Of a stretch of DNA of 64,000 nucleotides, positions 42,985-51,695 are shown in pieces. The notes under the pieces were generated by a model, which was not told the DNA's origin, searched no databases, and worked only from the letters and a program-made list of their open reading frames with translations. Position numbers and translations under genes: made by a program. The DNA is from Polaribacter sp. IC073 (GTDB lineage: Bacteria; Bacteroidota; Bacteroidia; Flavobacteriales; Flavobacteriaceae), in contig NZ_VORS01000005.1 of assembly GCF_007997075.1 (NCBI RefSeq), positions 124,001 through 188,000 of the forward strand, given 5' to 3'. Numbering within the stretch: the stretch's first letter is position 1; the number at the start of each line of letters is the position of its first letter.

Positions 42985-43926
42985 ATGAAGAAAATCTTCA
43001 CTAGAAAAAGATTTTTCTTCGGAAGCATCATCGTTTTATTGGTTCTTATTTACAATGGTTCTTATGCAGATATTTCTGAAGAAGAGTTAAAAGGATCGTA
43101 TGCAAATGAAAATTCCAGATTTGTTGAAGTTGATGGAATGTAAGTGCATTACAGAGATGAAGGAAAAGGGTTTCCAATCGTTTTAATTCACGGTACTGCA
43201 GCTTCTTTGCATACTTGGAATGATTGGACGAAAGAGCTATCAAAAAACTACAGAGTTATTCGATTGGATTTGCCAGCTTTTGGATTGACTGGTCCAAATA
43301 ATAATGCTGATTATTCTATTGAAAACTATACTAATTTTCTACATCAATTTTTAAGGAAAATGAAGGTTGATAAGTTTCATTTAGTAGGCAATTCTTTGGG
43401 AGGAAATATCGCTTGGAATTATGCGGCAGAATACCCTTCTAAAATAAAAAAACTCATTTTAATAGCTGCAAGCGGCTTGCCAACAAATAAACCACAACCA
43501 GCAATCTTTAAAATGGCAAAGACACCTATTTTAAATTCGTTGTTTTTGTATGTAACACCTAAGTTTATCATCAGAAAAAATATAGAACAAGTATATGCTG
43601 ATAAAACAAAAGTTTCCGATGCTTTAATTACGCGGTATCATGAAATGTCTTTAAGAGCCGGAAATAGAAAAGCATTTATAGATAGAGCAAAAACGGATTT
43701 TAAACTAGGTGAAAATGAAAATTTGGCCAAGTTGAAAAGTGTAAAAACACCCACTTTATTAATTTGGGGAGCAAAAGATATTTGGATTCCCTTAGGAAAT
43801 GGAAAACGAATGGACAGCATTTTACAAAACTCTAAATTAGTTGTTTTAGAAAATTCTGGTCATGTTCCTATGGAAGAAAATCCTGAAGAGAGTTTACAAG
43901 TATTTAAAGTTTTTCTGAATGAATAA
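42985..43926 (+). pseudogene. Alpha/beta hydrolase interrupted by an in-frame stop
   Basis: ATG at 42985 opens a normal N-terminus: a membrane anchor (FFFGSIIVLLVLIYNGSYAD), then NSRFVEVDGM. Codon 53 is TAA (43141-43143), and the frame continues without change as VHYRDEGKGFPIVLIHGTAA to 43926. Family members read VDGMxVHYRDEG here, so one base change from a Gln or Lys codon explains the break. The C-terminal part keeps the oxyanion HGTAAS, nucleophile Ser in VGNSLGGNIAWNYA, the acid in LIWGAKDIW and His in NSGHVPMEE. A GTG immediately after the stop (43144) could restart translation of a 260-residue soluble form. Confidence 0.75.
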
Positions 43927-44007
43927 ATTAGAGAATACAACCTTTTCGCTATTTTCTATTTAAAATAATCCTTTTATATTTGTGTTTAAATTGGTGAATT
44001 TCGTGTC

Positions 44008-44988
44008 TTAAAACCACTTCTTACGCTTAAAATACCAAACAGAAAGAATACTAATTAGCACCATAATTCCTAATAAAATAAAATAACCATTCTCAGACTT
44101 TAATTCAGGAATGTTTTCAAAATTCATTCCATAAATTCCAGCCAAGAAAGTTAACGGAATAAAGATAACAGACAAGATTGTTAAGGTTTTCATCACTTCA
44201 TTTAAACGATGCCCTTGTATACTGAATATTAAATTTATTTTACTTTCTAACTCTTGCAATTCAAAATCGATGTTAGAAATTAAATTATTAGTTTGCTCTT
44301 TTAATTCACTAAAATACTTAACGTTAAAACCATCAATTTCCATTTTTTCTAGCTTAACAACGGTGTCTCTTAGACTCATTGTTGCTTTCTTAAAATTAAA
44401 CAATTCTTGCTTTCTTTTTTCTACCAAAGAAGTAAATTCTGGTGTTGGTTTTATATTGCCAGAGCTTAATTGATCTGAACTTAGTTCTGCATTTTCTTGA
44501 TAGGTATTTTGGTAATTATCTACAATAGATTCTAGTAATAGGAATAATAAATAATCGGCTTTTTTCTTTCTAACAATTCCTTTATTTCCTTCTAAACGCT
44601 CGCGAATCCAATTAAAATAATCTCCTTTTTTTTCTTGAATAGACCATAAAAAATCTTTAGAAACAATAAAAACCATTTGTTCAGAATCTAACTTCCGGCT
44701 TTCAGTAATTAAAACACGCGTGGTAATAAATAATAAATTATTTAATATAATTACTTTATTATGATGCTCTTCATCACTTAATAATTTAATTAAAAAATCA
44801 TCTAATTTATTCTGATAAATTACTTTTTTATATTCACTTTGATACTTTATTCCGTAAGTATTTAGCCACTCTATGTTATTTGTTCCTTGAGATAAATGTA
44901 TCTCAGAAATTGCAGAAAAATTAGTTTTCTCGTAAGTTTTAGCAGAATAATTAATTATGGATGTGTTGTCTAGAAATTCATTTTCCAT
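44008..44988 (-). CDS. corA: Magnesium/cobalt transporter CorA
   Basis: Pentameric Mg2+ channel of the 2-TM-GxN type. A long cytoplasmic alpha/beta and helical domain (1-265) precedes two membrane helices (about 268-287 and 299-318) with the selectivity motif YGMNFENIPEL after TM1 and a basic C-terminal tail (WYFKRKKWF). The preceding helix contains SIQGHRLNEVMKTLTILSVI. Length 326 is normal. It is a single gene; no Mg-sensing leader was recognised upstream. Confidence 0.93.
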   Translation of the reverse strand: MENEFLDNTSIINYSAKTYEKTNFSAISEIHLSQGTNNIEWLNTYGIKYQSEYKKVIYQNKLDDFLIKLLSDEEHHNKVIILNNLLFITTRVLITESRKLDSEQMVFIVSKDFLWSIQEKKGDYFNWIRERLEGNKGIVRKKKADYLLFLLLESIVDNYQNTYQENAELSSDQLSSGNIKPTPEFTSLVEKRKQELFNFKKATMSLRDTVVKLEKMEIDGFNVKYFSELKEQTNNLISNIDFELQELESKINLIFSIQGHRLNEVMKTLTILSVIFIPLTFLAGIYGMNFENIPELKSENGYFILLGIMVLISILSVWYFKRKKWF

Positions 44989-45066
44989 CGTAAAAAATAA
45001 TTGTAAATTTGATAGTTAAAGATACTTTTAAAATAATAAAAAAGGTGCTTTTAAATTGAAGAGTTT

Positions 45067-45435
45067 ATGCATATAGAACAATTAAGAGATTTTTGTATTG
45101 CAAAAAAAGGAGTTACAGAGCATTTTCCTTTCGATGAGGTAACTTTAGTTTTTAAAGTGATGGGGAAAATATTTGTGCTTACAAGTTTGAATAATTGGGA
45201 AAGAGGGGAGGAGAAAATTAATTTAAAATGCGATCCTAATAGGGCCGTAGAATTACGAGGGCAATACGAAGGGATTAATCCTGGTTGGCACATGAATAAA
45301 AAACTTTGGAATACAGTAACAATTAATTCGAGTGATGTTTCAGATAACTTGGTAAAAGAGTTAGTAGTGCATTCTTATGATTTGGTGGTTAGAGGATTGA
45401 CAAAAAAAGTACAAGCAGAATTAAATAATTTGTAG
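45067..45435 (+). CDS. MmcQ/YjbR family protein
   Basis: Small 122-residue protein of the MmcQ/YjbR (DUF419) fold, a CyaY-like DNA-binding-type domain without an established role. Recognised by MHIEQLRDFCIAKKGVTEHF, PFDEVTLVFKVMGKIFVL, and NPGWHMNKKLWNTVTINSSD, which is the family's GYHMNKKHWN core. A possible -7 box TAAATTTG lies at 45004-45011. It ends one base before the 5-FCL gene, so they form an operon. Confidence 0.88.
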   Translation: MHIEQLRDFCIAKKGVTEHFPFDEVTLVFKVMGKIFVLTSLNNWERGEEKINLKCDPNRAVELRGQYEGINPGWHMNKKLWNTVTINSSDVSDNLVKELVVHSYDLVVRGLTKKVQAELNNL

Positions 45436-45436
45436 T

Positions 45437-45985
45437 ATGAAAAAGAAAGAACTTAGAGAAACTTACAAACAAAAAAGGAAAGATTTATCTCTAGGTAAAA
45501 TAGAGAAGCTACAAGAAAAAATCTACCAACAAATTTATAGTTTAGATATTTCTGAAGTTAAAAACGTGCATTTATTTCTATCGATGAAAAAGTTTAAGGA
45601 GATAGATACAAAACCGCTAATTAATTATTTTAGAAGTAAAAAAAAACGAATTGTAGTAAGCAAATGTAATTTTGAAGACAATTCTTTGTCACATTTTTAT
45701 TTTGATGAAAACACTGTTTTAGAATTGAATAAATTCGGAGTTCCAGAGCCTGTAAATGCTGAAGAAGTTGCAGAAAACGAACTCGATATTATTTTTGTTC
45801 CGATGTTAATTTCTGATGAAAAAAAATACAGAGTTGGATACGGAAAAGGGTATTATGATCGTTTTTTATCAAAATGTAGAAAAGACGCGAAAATGATTGG
45901 TTTAAATTTTTTTGAACCTATTTTAAAAATAGAAGATATCAACGAGTTTGATATTGCTTTAGATGAAGTAATCTATCCTAAATAA
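45437..45985 (+). CDS. 5-formyltetrahydrofolate cyclo-ligase
   Basis: ATP-dependent conversion of 5-formyl-THF to 5,10-methenyl-THF, recycling an otherwise inert folate. The 182-residue protein has N-terminal basic KKKELRETYKQKRKDLS, HLFLSMKKFKEIDTKPLI, and the phosphate/substrate loop YRVGYGKGYYDRFL. ATG at 45437, one base after the MmcQ gene. Confidence 0.93.
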   Translation: MKKKELRETYKQKRKDLSLGKIEKLQEKIYQQIYSLDISEVKNVHLFLSMKKFKEIDTKPLINYFRSKKKRIVVSKCNFEDNSLSHFYFDENTVLELNKFGVPEPVNAEEVAENELDIIFVPMLISDEKKYRVGYGKGYYDRFLSKCRKDAKMIGLNFFEPILKIEDINEFDIALDEVIYPK

Positions 45986-45987
45986 AC

Positions 45988-46018
45988 TTTAAATCGCCTT
46001 TTATTCTTTGTAAATTTG
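45988..46018 (+). promoter_or_regulatory. Candidate promoter of adenine deaminase gene
   Basis: TTTA at 45988-45991, a 19-bp spacer and TAAATTTG at 46011-46018, 18 bases before the ATG at 46037. Confidence 0.45.
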
Positions 46019-46036
46019 TGATAAATAATTTTGAAA

Positions 46037-47659
46037 ATGATTGTACAAGGAAATATTGTTGACATACAAAACAAACGAATTTTTAAAGGTGAAGTGGAAG
46101 TTAAAAACGGCAAAATTTTTGATATTCGAGAAGTAGATCATAATCAAGAAAATTTTATTTTACCAGGCTTTATCGATGCGCATATTCACATAGAAAGTTC
46201 TATGTTGGTCCCTTCCGAATTTGCAAAAATTGCCTTAATTCATGGTACCGTTGCAACAGTTTCAGATCCGCATGAAATTGCCAATGTTTTAGGCATAAAA
46301 GGAGTCGATTTTATGATTGAAAACGGAAAGAAAGTTCCGTTAAAATTTAATTTTGGCGCTCCGAGTTGTGTTCCTGCAACTTCTTTTGAGAGTGCTGGTG
46401 CAATTATAGATGCTGAGGATATTAAATTGATGATGGAAAATCCTGATATTAAATATCTTGCAGAAATGATGAATTATCCTGGCGTTTTATTTGATGATGC
46501 CGAAGTTTTAGCGAAAATTCAGCATGCAAAAAATAACAACAAGCCAATTGACGGTCACGCTCCAGGTTTAAGAGGAGAAGATGCAACAAAATATATTTCT
46601 GCCGGAATTTCTACAGATCATGAATGTTTTACCTATGATGAAGCTTTAGAGAAGCTTCAAAAAGGAATGAAGGTAATTATTAGAGAGGGTTCTGCTGCAA
46701 AAAACTTCGAAGCTCTAATTAATTTATTGCCAGAACATTTTGAAGATATGATGTTTTGTTCTGATGACAAGCATCCAGATGATTTGTTGTTGGGGCACAT
46801 CAATCAGTTGTGTGAAAGAGCAATAGCAAAAGGAATAGATGTTTTTAAAGTACTACAAGTAGCTTGTGTAAACCCTGTTAAACATTATAATTTAGATGTT
46901 GGTTTGCTAAATAAAGGGGATGATGCAGATTTTATTTTGGTTGATAATCTAAAAGAATTCAACGTTTTAGAAACGTATATAAATGGGGAAATGGTTGCTA
47001 AAAACGGAGAAAGTTTTGTAAAATCCATTCCTTTTGAAGTCTTGAACAATTTTAATACGGATACAAAGAAAGTTGAAGATTTTAGATTTGAGTCGTCATC
47101 AGAAAAAATCAGAGTTATAGAGGCTTTAGATGGTGAATTAGTTACGAATCAAATGGAAGCAGATGCTTTAATTGTAGATGGTAATTTAGTATCTAATATT
47201 TCTACAGATGTTTTAAAAATGACGGTTGTAAATCGGTATAAAAATGAGGTACCGGCAATTGCATTCATCAAAAATTTTGGATTAAAAGAAGGTGCAATTG
47301 CAAGTTCTGTTGGGCACGATTCTCATAATATTATTGCTGTTGGGGTTTCTGATGAGGCAATTTGTAAGGCAGTGAACTTCATAATCGAAAATAGCGGAGG
47401 AATTTGTGCGGTAAATTCATCCGAAGAAAAAATAGTTTCTTTGCCAGTTGCAGGAATTATGTCTGATTTATCTGCAGAAGAAATAGGAAAGGCGTATGCT
47501 GAATTAGATACAATGGCGAAGCAAATGGGAAGTGAACTAAGAGCTCCTTATATGAGTTTGTCTTTTATGGCGTTGTTGGTTATTCCTTCTTTAAAATTAT
47601 CTGACAAAGGGTTGTTTGATGGAAATACGTTTAAATTTACTTCGTTAGAAATTAATTAA
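46037..47659 (+). CDS. ade: Adenine deaminase
   Basis: Deaminates adenine to hypoxanthine for purine salvage. It is an amidohydrolase of 540 residues with the metal motif [49 protein letters not shown], a [11 protein letters not shown] metal Asp, and the C-terminal Ade domain with [14 protein letters not shown] and [22 protein letters not shown] at 46037 gives [11 protein letters not shown]; a TTG two codons upstream is less likely. Confidence 0.95.
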   Translation: MIVQGNIVDIQNKRIFKGEVEVKNGKIFDIREVDHNQENFILPGFIDAHIHIESSMLVPSEFAKIALIHGTVATVSDPHEIANVLGIKGVDFMIENGKKVPLKFNFGAPSCVPATSFESAGAIIDAEDIKLMMENPDIKYLAEMMNYPGVLFDDAEVLAKIQHAKNNNKPIDGHAPGLRGEDATKYISAGISTDHECFTYDEALEKLQKGMKVIIREGSAAKNFEALINLLPEHFEDMMFCSDDKHPDDLLLGHINQLCERAIAKGIDVFKVLQVACVNPVKHYNLDVGLLNKGDDADFILVDNLKEFNVLETYINGEMVAKNGESFVKSIPFEVLNNFNTDTKKVEDFRFESSSEKIRVIEALDGELVTNQMEADALIVDGNLVSNISTDVLKMTVVNRYKNEVPAIAFIKNFGLKEGAIASSVGHDSHNIIAVGVSDEAICKAVNFIIENSGGICAVNSSEEKIVSLPVAGIMSDLSAEEIGKAYAELDTMAKQMGSELRAPYMSLSFMALLVIPSLKLSDKGLFDGNTFKFTSLEIN

Positions 47660-47703
47660 AATCACATTTTTATTCTATAGGAAATAGCAATTAGAAGTAC
47701 TCT

Positions 47704-48390
47704 TTAGTTACAGGCGTCCCAAATAATGTCCTTTGGTGTAGGTGCTGTAACTGCTATTTCTTCTTTAGAAACAGGATGAATAAATTTTATCTTTCTAGCA
47801 TGCAAACTAATACTTCCATCTTTGTTAGAACGAGGAAAACCGTATTTTAAATCGCCTTTAATAGCGCTTCCAATATGAGATAATTGTGTTCTAATTTGAT
47901 GATGCCTACCCGTTTCTAAGTCAATTTCTATCAAAAAATAATTTTCTAATTTTTTAATAACATTGTAATGTAGAATTGCGTTTTTACTGCCTTCAATTTC
48001 TTTTTTGTAGACAAAGGACTTGTTCTTTTTAGTGTCTTTCTTTAAGAAATTAGTTAAAGTATCTGCGGTTTTCTTTGGTGCACTTTTTACAAGCGCCCAA
48101 TAGGTTTTATTGATGGTTTTATCGCGCAGCATTTTATTTAAACGCTCTAACGCTTTAGAGGTTCTAGCAAAAATGACAATACCAGAAGTTGGTCTGTCTA
48201 ATCTGTGAACGGTTCCAATAAAAACATTTCCGGGTTTGTTGTACTTCTCTTTTACGTACTCTTTAATTACATCACTTAAAGGTTTGTCTCCCGTTTTATC
48301 ACCTTGGGTAATATCACCAGCTCTTTTGTTTACAATAATTATATGATTGTCTTCAAATAAAACTTGTAAATTCTCTTTAGTAGATTGCAT
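47704..48390 (-). CDS. RluA-family pseudouridine synthase
   Basis: The 228-residue enzyme of the RluA family lacks an S4 domain. The catalytic Asp is in VHRLDRPTSGIVIFART, preceded by VLFEDNHIIIVNKRAGDITQ and followed by ETGRHHQIRTQLSHIGSAIKGD. It targets rRNA or tRNA; which uridine is not decidable. It is co-directional with engB and a hydrolase upstream (30-base gap), convergent with ade. Confidence 0.92.
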   Translation of the reverse strand: MQSTKENLQVLFEDNHIIIVNKRAGDITQGDKTGDKPLSDVIKEYVKEKYNKPGNVFIGTVHRLDRPTSGIVIFARTSKALERLNKMLRDKTINKTYWALVKSAPKKTADTLTNFLKKDTKKNKSFVYKKEIEGSKNAILHYNVIKKLENYFLIEIDLETGRHHQIRTQLSHIGSAIKGDLKYGFPRSNKDGSISLHARKIKFIHPVSKEEIAVTAPTPKDIIWDACN

Positions 48391-48420
48391 TATAGGTTGC
48401 TTAAAAAGTAAAGTGATTTG

Positions 48421-49032
48421 TTATTTAAAATCTTTGGCAACATCTTCATTTACACCATCAAGAAAAGTTAAAAATTCTTCTCTACCCAAACGAGAAGCAG
48501 AAGAAGTTAAAAATGATGTAGGTAATGTTTCCCAATGTAGTAATAATTTCTTTTTATAAGAAGTTATTTGCTTGTTTAGCTTAGAGCTTCCTAATTTGTC
48601 TGCTTTTGTAAAAACAATGCAAAACGGAATTTGATTTTCACCCAAAAACTGCATGAAATCTAAATCTATTTTTTGAGGATCGTGTCTAGAATCTATCAAA
48701 ACAAAAGTACAAACCAGTTGTTCTCTTTCTTTGAAATAATTTTCTATAAAATACTGAAATATTACTCTTTTCTTTTTAGAAACAGAAGCATAACCATATC
48801 CTGGTAAATCTACTAAAAACCACTCATCATTTATTTTAAAATGATTTATAAGTTGAGTTTTTCCTGGCTTTCCAGATATTTTAGCCAAATCCTTGCGCTC
48901 CATTAACATATTAATCAATGAAGATTTACCAACATTAGAGCGTCCAATAAAAGCGTATTCTGGTATTCTATCTTTTGGTGCATTGATAACATTACTGTTA
49001 CTCATTACAAATTCTGCAGACTTAATTTTCAT
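48421..49032 (-). CDS. engB: Ribosome biogenesis GTPase EngB (YsxC/YihA)
   Basis: Essential GTPase for large-subunit assembly. G-motifs: G1 GRSNVGKSSLIN, G2 region SGKPGKTQLIN, G3 LVDLPGYGYASV, G4 FTKADKL. The ATG at 49032 (MKIKSAEFVMSNSN) is preferred because the longer frame to 49077 runs back into the preceding hydrolase gene. About 203 residues, normal. Confidence 0.95.
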   Translation of the reverse strand: MKIKSAEFVMSNSNVINAPKDRIPEYAFIGRSNVGKSSLINMLMERKDLAKISGKPGKTQLINHFKINDEWFLVDLPGYGYASVSKKKRVIFQYFIENYFKEREQLVCTFVLIDSRHDPQKIDLDFMQFLGENQIPFCIVFTKADKLGSSKLNKQITSYKKKLLLHWETLPTSFLTSSASRLGREEFLTFLDGVNEDVAKDFK

Positions 49033-49036
49033 TCTA

Positions 49037-49804
49037 TTATAGGTTTCTTTCGATAAGCCATTTATGAAGAATTGCATTGAACTCTTCTGGTCTTTCCATC
49101 ATTGCAGCATGCCCGCATTTGTCAATCCAAAATAAATCTGAATCTGGTAAAATTTTATGAAAATCTTCAGCTACTTCTGGCGGAGTTACAATGTCTTGTT
49201 TTCCCCAAATTAAGCATGTAGGTTGTTTCATTTCTGGTAAATCATTAGCCATATTATGTCTAATAGCGCTTTTTGCAATTGCTAAAGTTCGTATTACAGA
49301 ACTTCTATCATTCACAATTTTAAAAACATCATCTACCATTTCTTTTGTTCCTATCGCTGGATCATAAAAAACACCTTTTGTTTTCTCTTTAATATATTCA
49401 TAGTTTCCCCTTTTAGGAAAACTATCTCCCATTGCTTTTTCATATAAACCAGAACTTCCTGTTAAAACAAGCGCTCTAACCTTTTCTTGGTAATGTTTAG
49501 TGAAGTATAAACCAATGTGGCCTCCTAAAGAATTTCCTAATAAAATAGCATTATCTATTTTTTTTAACTCCATAAACTCTTTTAAAAAACTAGCTAAATT
49601 CTTAACATTTGTTTTTATAAGTGGAAGTGAGTATAAGGGTAGTTCAGGAATTAAAACTTTATAACCATTGTTTGAAAAATGGTTAAACGTGGCGCCAAAA
49701 TTACTTAAAGCCCCCATTAATCCATGTAAAACAATAATAGCAGGTCCTTCTCCTGCTTCTGCATATGTAAATTTCCCTTCGGTTTTTAACTGGTCAGTCA
49801 TCAT
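49037..49804 (-). CDS. Alpha/beta-fold hydrolase
   Basis: Serine hydrolase of 255 residues. The oxyanion segment is VLHGLMGALSNFG, the nucleophile Ser lies in LLGNSLGGHIGLYF, the acid in LIWGKQDIVTPPEVA, and the catalytic His in DKCGHAAMMERPEEF. No signal peptide, so cytoplasmic. The substrate is unknown. It is followed 4 bases later by engB, a pairing usual in flavobacteria (memory). Starts with two adjacent ATG codons; either could be used. Confidence 0.88.
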   Translation of the reverse strand: MMTDQLKTEGKFTYAEAGEGPAIIVLHGLMGALSNFGATFNHFSNNGYKVLIPELPLYSLPLIKTNVKNLASFLKEFMELKKIDNAILLGNSLGGHIGLYFTKHYQEKVRALVLTGSSGLYEKAMGDSFPKRGNYEYIKEKTKGVFYDPAIGTKEMVDDVFKIVNDRSSVIRTLAIAKSAIRHNMANDLPEMKQPTCLIWGKQDIVTPPEVAEDFHKILPDSDLFWIDKCGHAAMMERPEEFNAILHKWLIERNL

Positions 49805-49939
49805 TCAATTCGTTTTACTTGAGCGCAAATGTAATTCTTTTTTATAACATAAATATCGTTTTGGTAAATCACTCTGTTTCAAATTTTAAGAAAAAAGTGT
49901 TACTCTTTTTAGTCAAAAAACTGATTATTTATTAACAAT

Positions 49940-49969
49940 GTGGTAAAAAGTGGTAAAAAGTGGTAAAAA
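49940..49969 (+). promoter_or_regulatory. Three tandem 10-bp MraZ-box-like repeats
   Basis: GTGGTAAAAA is repeated three times without gap (49940-49949, 49950-49959, 49960-49969), directly before the -7 box TATTTTTG (49975-49982) and 39 bp before mraZ. MraZ in other bacteria binds several TGGGN units at a 10-bp pitch upstream of its own gene, so this is the expected autoregulatory site, with GTGGT in place of GTGGG. Confidence 0.8.
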
Positions 49970-49974
49970 TTATA

Positions 49975-49982
49975 TATTTTTG
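49975..49982 (+). promoter_or_regulatory. -7 box of the dcw promoter
   Basis: TATTTTTG fits TAnnTTTG. The -33 position falls inside the GTGGTAAAAA repeats, where no TTTG exists, so MraZ would cover this site. Confidence 0.55.
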
Positions 49983-50008
49983 ATATCTATTAAAACACGT
50001 TTTTATTT

Positions 50009-50476
50009 GTGATAAATCTAATTGGTACATACGAATGTAGGGCAGATGCTAAAGGTAGAGTGATGTTCGCGTCGGCTCTAAAGAGGCAATTGCAACCAGC
50101 TATAAACGAAGGGTTTGTAGTGAAAAGGGCTGTTTTTCAGCCTTGTTTGGAGTTGTATTCGATGGAAGGATGGAATTTAATGATGAATAAATTAAATAAA
50201 CTAAACAAGTTTGTTAAAAAGAATAATGATTTTATTAGAAGGTTTACAGCAGGTGTAAAGATAGTTGAATTTGATGCTGCTGGTAGAATTTTAATTCCAA
50301 AAGATTTATGTGATTTTGCAGGAATTAAAAAACAAGTTGTTTTGTCGTCAGCAGTAGATATTATAGAAATCTGGGACAAAGACAATTATGAAAAAGCAAT
50401 AGATGACGCTGCTTTAGATTTTGCAGATTTGGCTGAAGAAGTAATGGGAAATACAGAATTCGATGAAATATCATAG
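50009..50476 (+). CDS. mraZ: Transcriptional regulator MraZ
   Basis: DNA-binding regulator of the dcw cluster and its own promoter. Two SpoVT/AbrB-like MraZ repeats: residues about 5-50 (GTYECRADAKGRVMFASALK) and about 80-125 (FDAAGRILIPKDLCDFAGIK). Starts with GTG at 50009, giving MINLIGTYECRADAKGR. Length 155 is normal. It overlaps rsmH by 14 bases. Confidence 0.95.
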   Translation: MINLIGTYECRADAKGRVMFASALKRQLQPAINEGFVVKRAVFQPCLELYSMEGWNLMMNKLNKLNKFVKKNNDFIRRFTAGVKIVEFDAAGRILIPKDLCDFAGIKKQVVLSSAVDIIEIWDKDNYEKAIDDAALDFADLAEEVMGNTEFDEIS

Positions 50477-51362
50477 TCCGGTTTTATTAAAAGAAAGTGT
50501 AGATGCATTGGCTATTAAAGCAGATGGCATTTATGTAGACGTTACGTTTGGTGGAGGAGGTCATTCAAAAGAAATTTTGAGTAGGCTTGGTGAAAACGGA
50601 AGGTTATTTGGTTTTGATCAAGACCCAGATGCTTTGGCAAATGTAATTGACGATGCGCGTTTTACTTTAATTCCAGAGAATTTTAGATACATCTCAAGAT
50701 TTTTAAGATTTCACGGCGTTAAAAAGGTAGACGGTGTTTTGGCAGATTTAGGTGTTTCTTCTCATCAATTTGATGAAGCAGAAAGAGGTTTCTCTATCCG
50801 TTTTGATGGCAATTTAGATATGAGAATGAATCAGAAATCTAAAATATCTGCAAAGCAAATTATCGGTAGTTATTCCGAAGAGAAGTTAGCAGAAATTTTG
50901 TTTTTGTACGGAGAGTTAAGAAACTCTAGAAACATAGCAAAAACAATTGTAGAAAAAAGACAAGAAGAAAAAATTGAAACTAGTTTTCAGTTAAGAGAAG
51001 TTTTGCAGAAGTATTTGCCAAATGCAAAAGAACATAAAATTTTAGCTCAGATATTTCAGGCGATTAGAATTGAGGTAAATGAAGAGTTAGATGTTTTAAA
51101 AGAATTTTTAGAACAAATGCCAAATTTATTAAAAGAGGAAGGGAGATTGAGTGTGATTTCATATCATTCTTTAGAGGATAGGTTGGTGAAGAGATTTATA
51201 AGAATGGGGATGTTTAATGGCGAGCCAGAGAAAGATGTTTTTGGGAATATAGATGTTCCTATGCAGAAAGTTGGGAAGCTGATAATACCTAATCAAGAAG
51301 AAATTAGTGTAAATAATAGAGCTCGCAGTGCTAAATTAAGAATCGCAACTTTAAAAAAGTAA
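50463..51362 (+). CDS. rsmH: 16S rRNA (cytosine1402-N4)-methyltransferase RsmH
   Basis: SAM-dependent methylation of C1402 in the decoding site. Signatures: YHSPVLLKESVDAL at the start, VDVTFGGGGHSKEIL (SAM loop), GVLADLGVSSHQFDEAERGF and VISYHSLEDRLVKRFIR. The 299 residues are the usual length. It overlaps mraZ and ends one base before ftsL. Confidence 0.97.
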   Translation: MKYHSPVLLKESVDALAIKADGIYVDVTFGGGGHSKEILSRLGENGRLFGFDQDPDALANVIDDARFTLIPENFRYISRFLRFHGVKKVDGVLADLGVSSHQFDEAERGFSIRFDGNLDMRMNQKSKISAKQIIGSYSEEKLAEILFLYGELRNSRNIAKTIVEKRQEEKIETSFQLREVLQKYLPNAKEHKILAQIFQAIRIEVNEELDVLKEFLEQMPNLLKEEGRLSVISYHSLEDRLVKRFIRMGMFNGEPEKDVFGNIDVPMQKVGKLIIPNQEEISVNNRARSAKLRIATLKK

Positions 51363-51363
51363 G

Positions 51364-51693
51364 ATGTCTAAAATTAAAAAAAGTGTATATGGTTTTCTAA
51401 GAGGAAGTTTCCTTACAGATGAATCTGCTTTTAAAAATTGGCGCATTATCATCTTCATAGTTGGGTTGCTTTTAATAATGATTTCAAGTTCACATAAGGC
51501 AGACATTAAAGTAATAAAAATATCTGAATTAAATAAATTAAAAAGAGAATTACGAGCAGAATACGTAGATACTGGTACTATTTTAATGAGAATGAAAATG
51601 GAGTCTAGTGTTAGAAAAAAAGCAAAAGATAGAGGGTTAATGCCTTCTAAAACCCCACCAAAGAAAATAAAAGTAACTTATAAAAACGATTAA
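51364..51693 (+). CDS. ftsL: FtsL-like cell-division protein
   Basis: Bitopic protein of 109 residues: short cytoplasmic N-terminus, a membrane helix at about 28-42 (IIIFIVGLLLIMISSSH) and a periplasmic coiled-coil (SELNKLKRELRAEY). Assigned by size, topology and its place between rsmH and ftsI. FtsL proteins are poorly conserved, and Bacteroidota versions are often annotated by the S-adenosyl-methyltransferase neighbour name. Acts with FtsQ/FtsB to activate septal synthesis. Confidence 0.85.
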   Translation: MSKIKKSVYGFLRGSFLTDESAFKNWRIIIFIVGLLLIMISSSHKADIKVIKISELNKLKRELRAEYVDTGTILMRMKMESSVRKKAKDRGLMPSKTPPKKIKVTYKND

Positions 51694-51695
51694 AA

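Noticed and set aside
49940-49969. Three direct repeats of 10 bp as a possible CRISPR or replication iteron
   Set aside because: No spacers, too short, and position before mraZ explains it as a regulator site.
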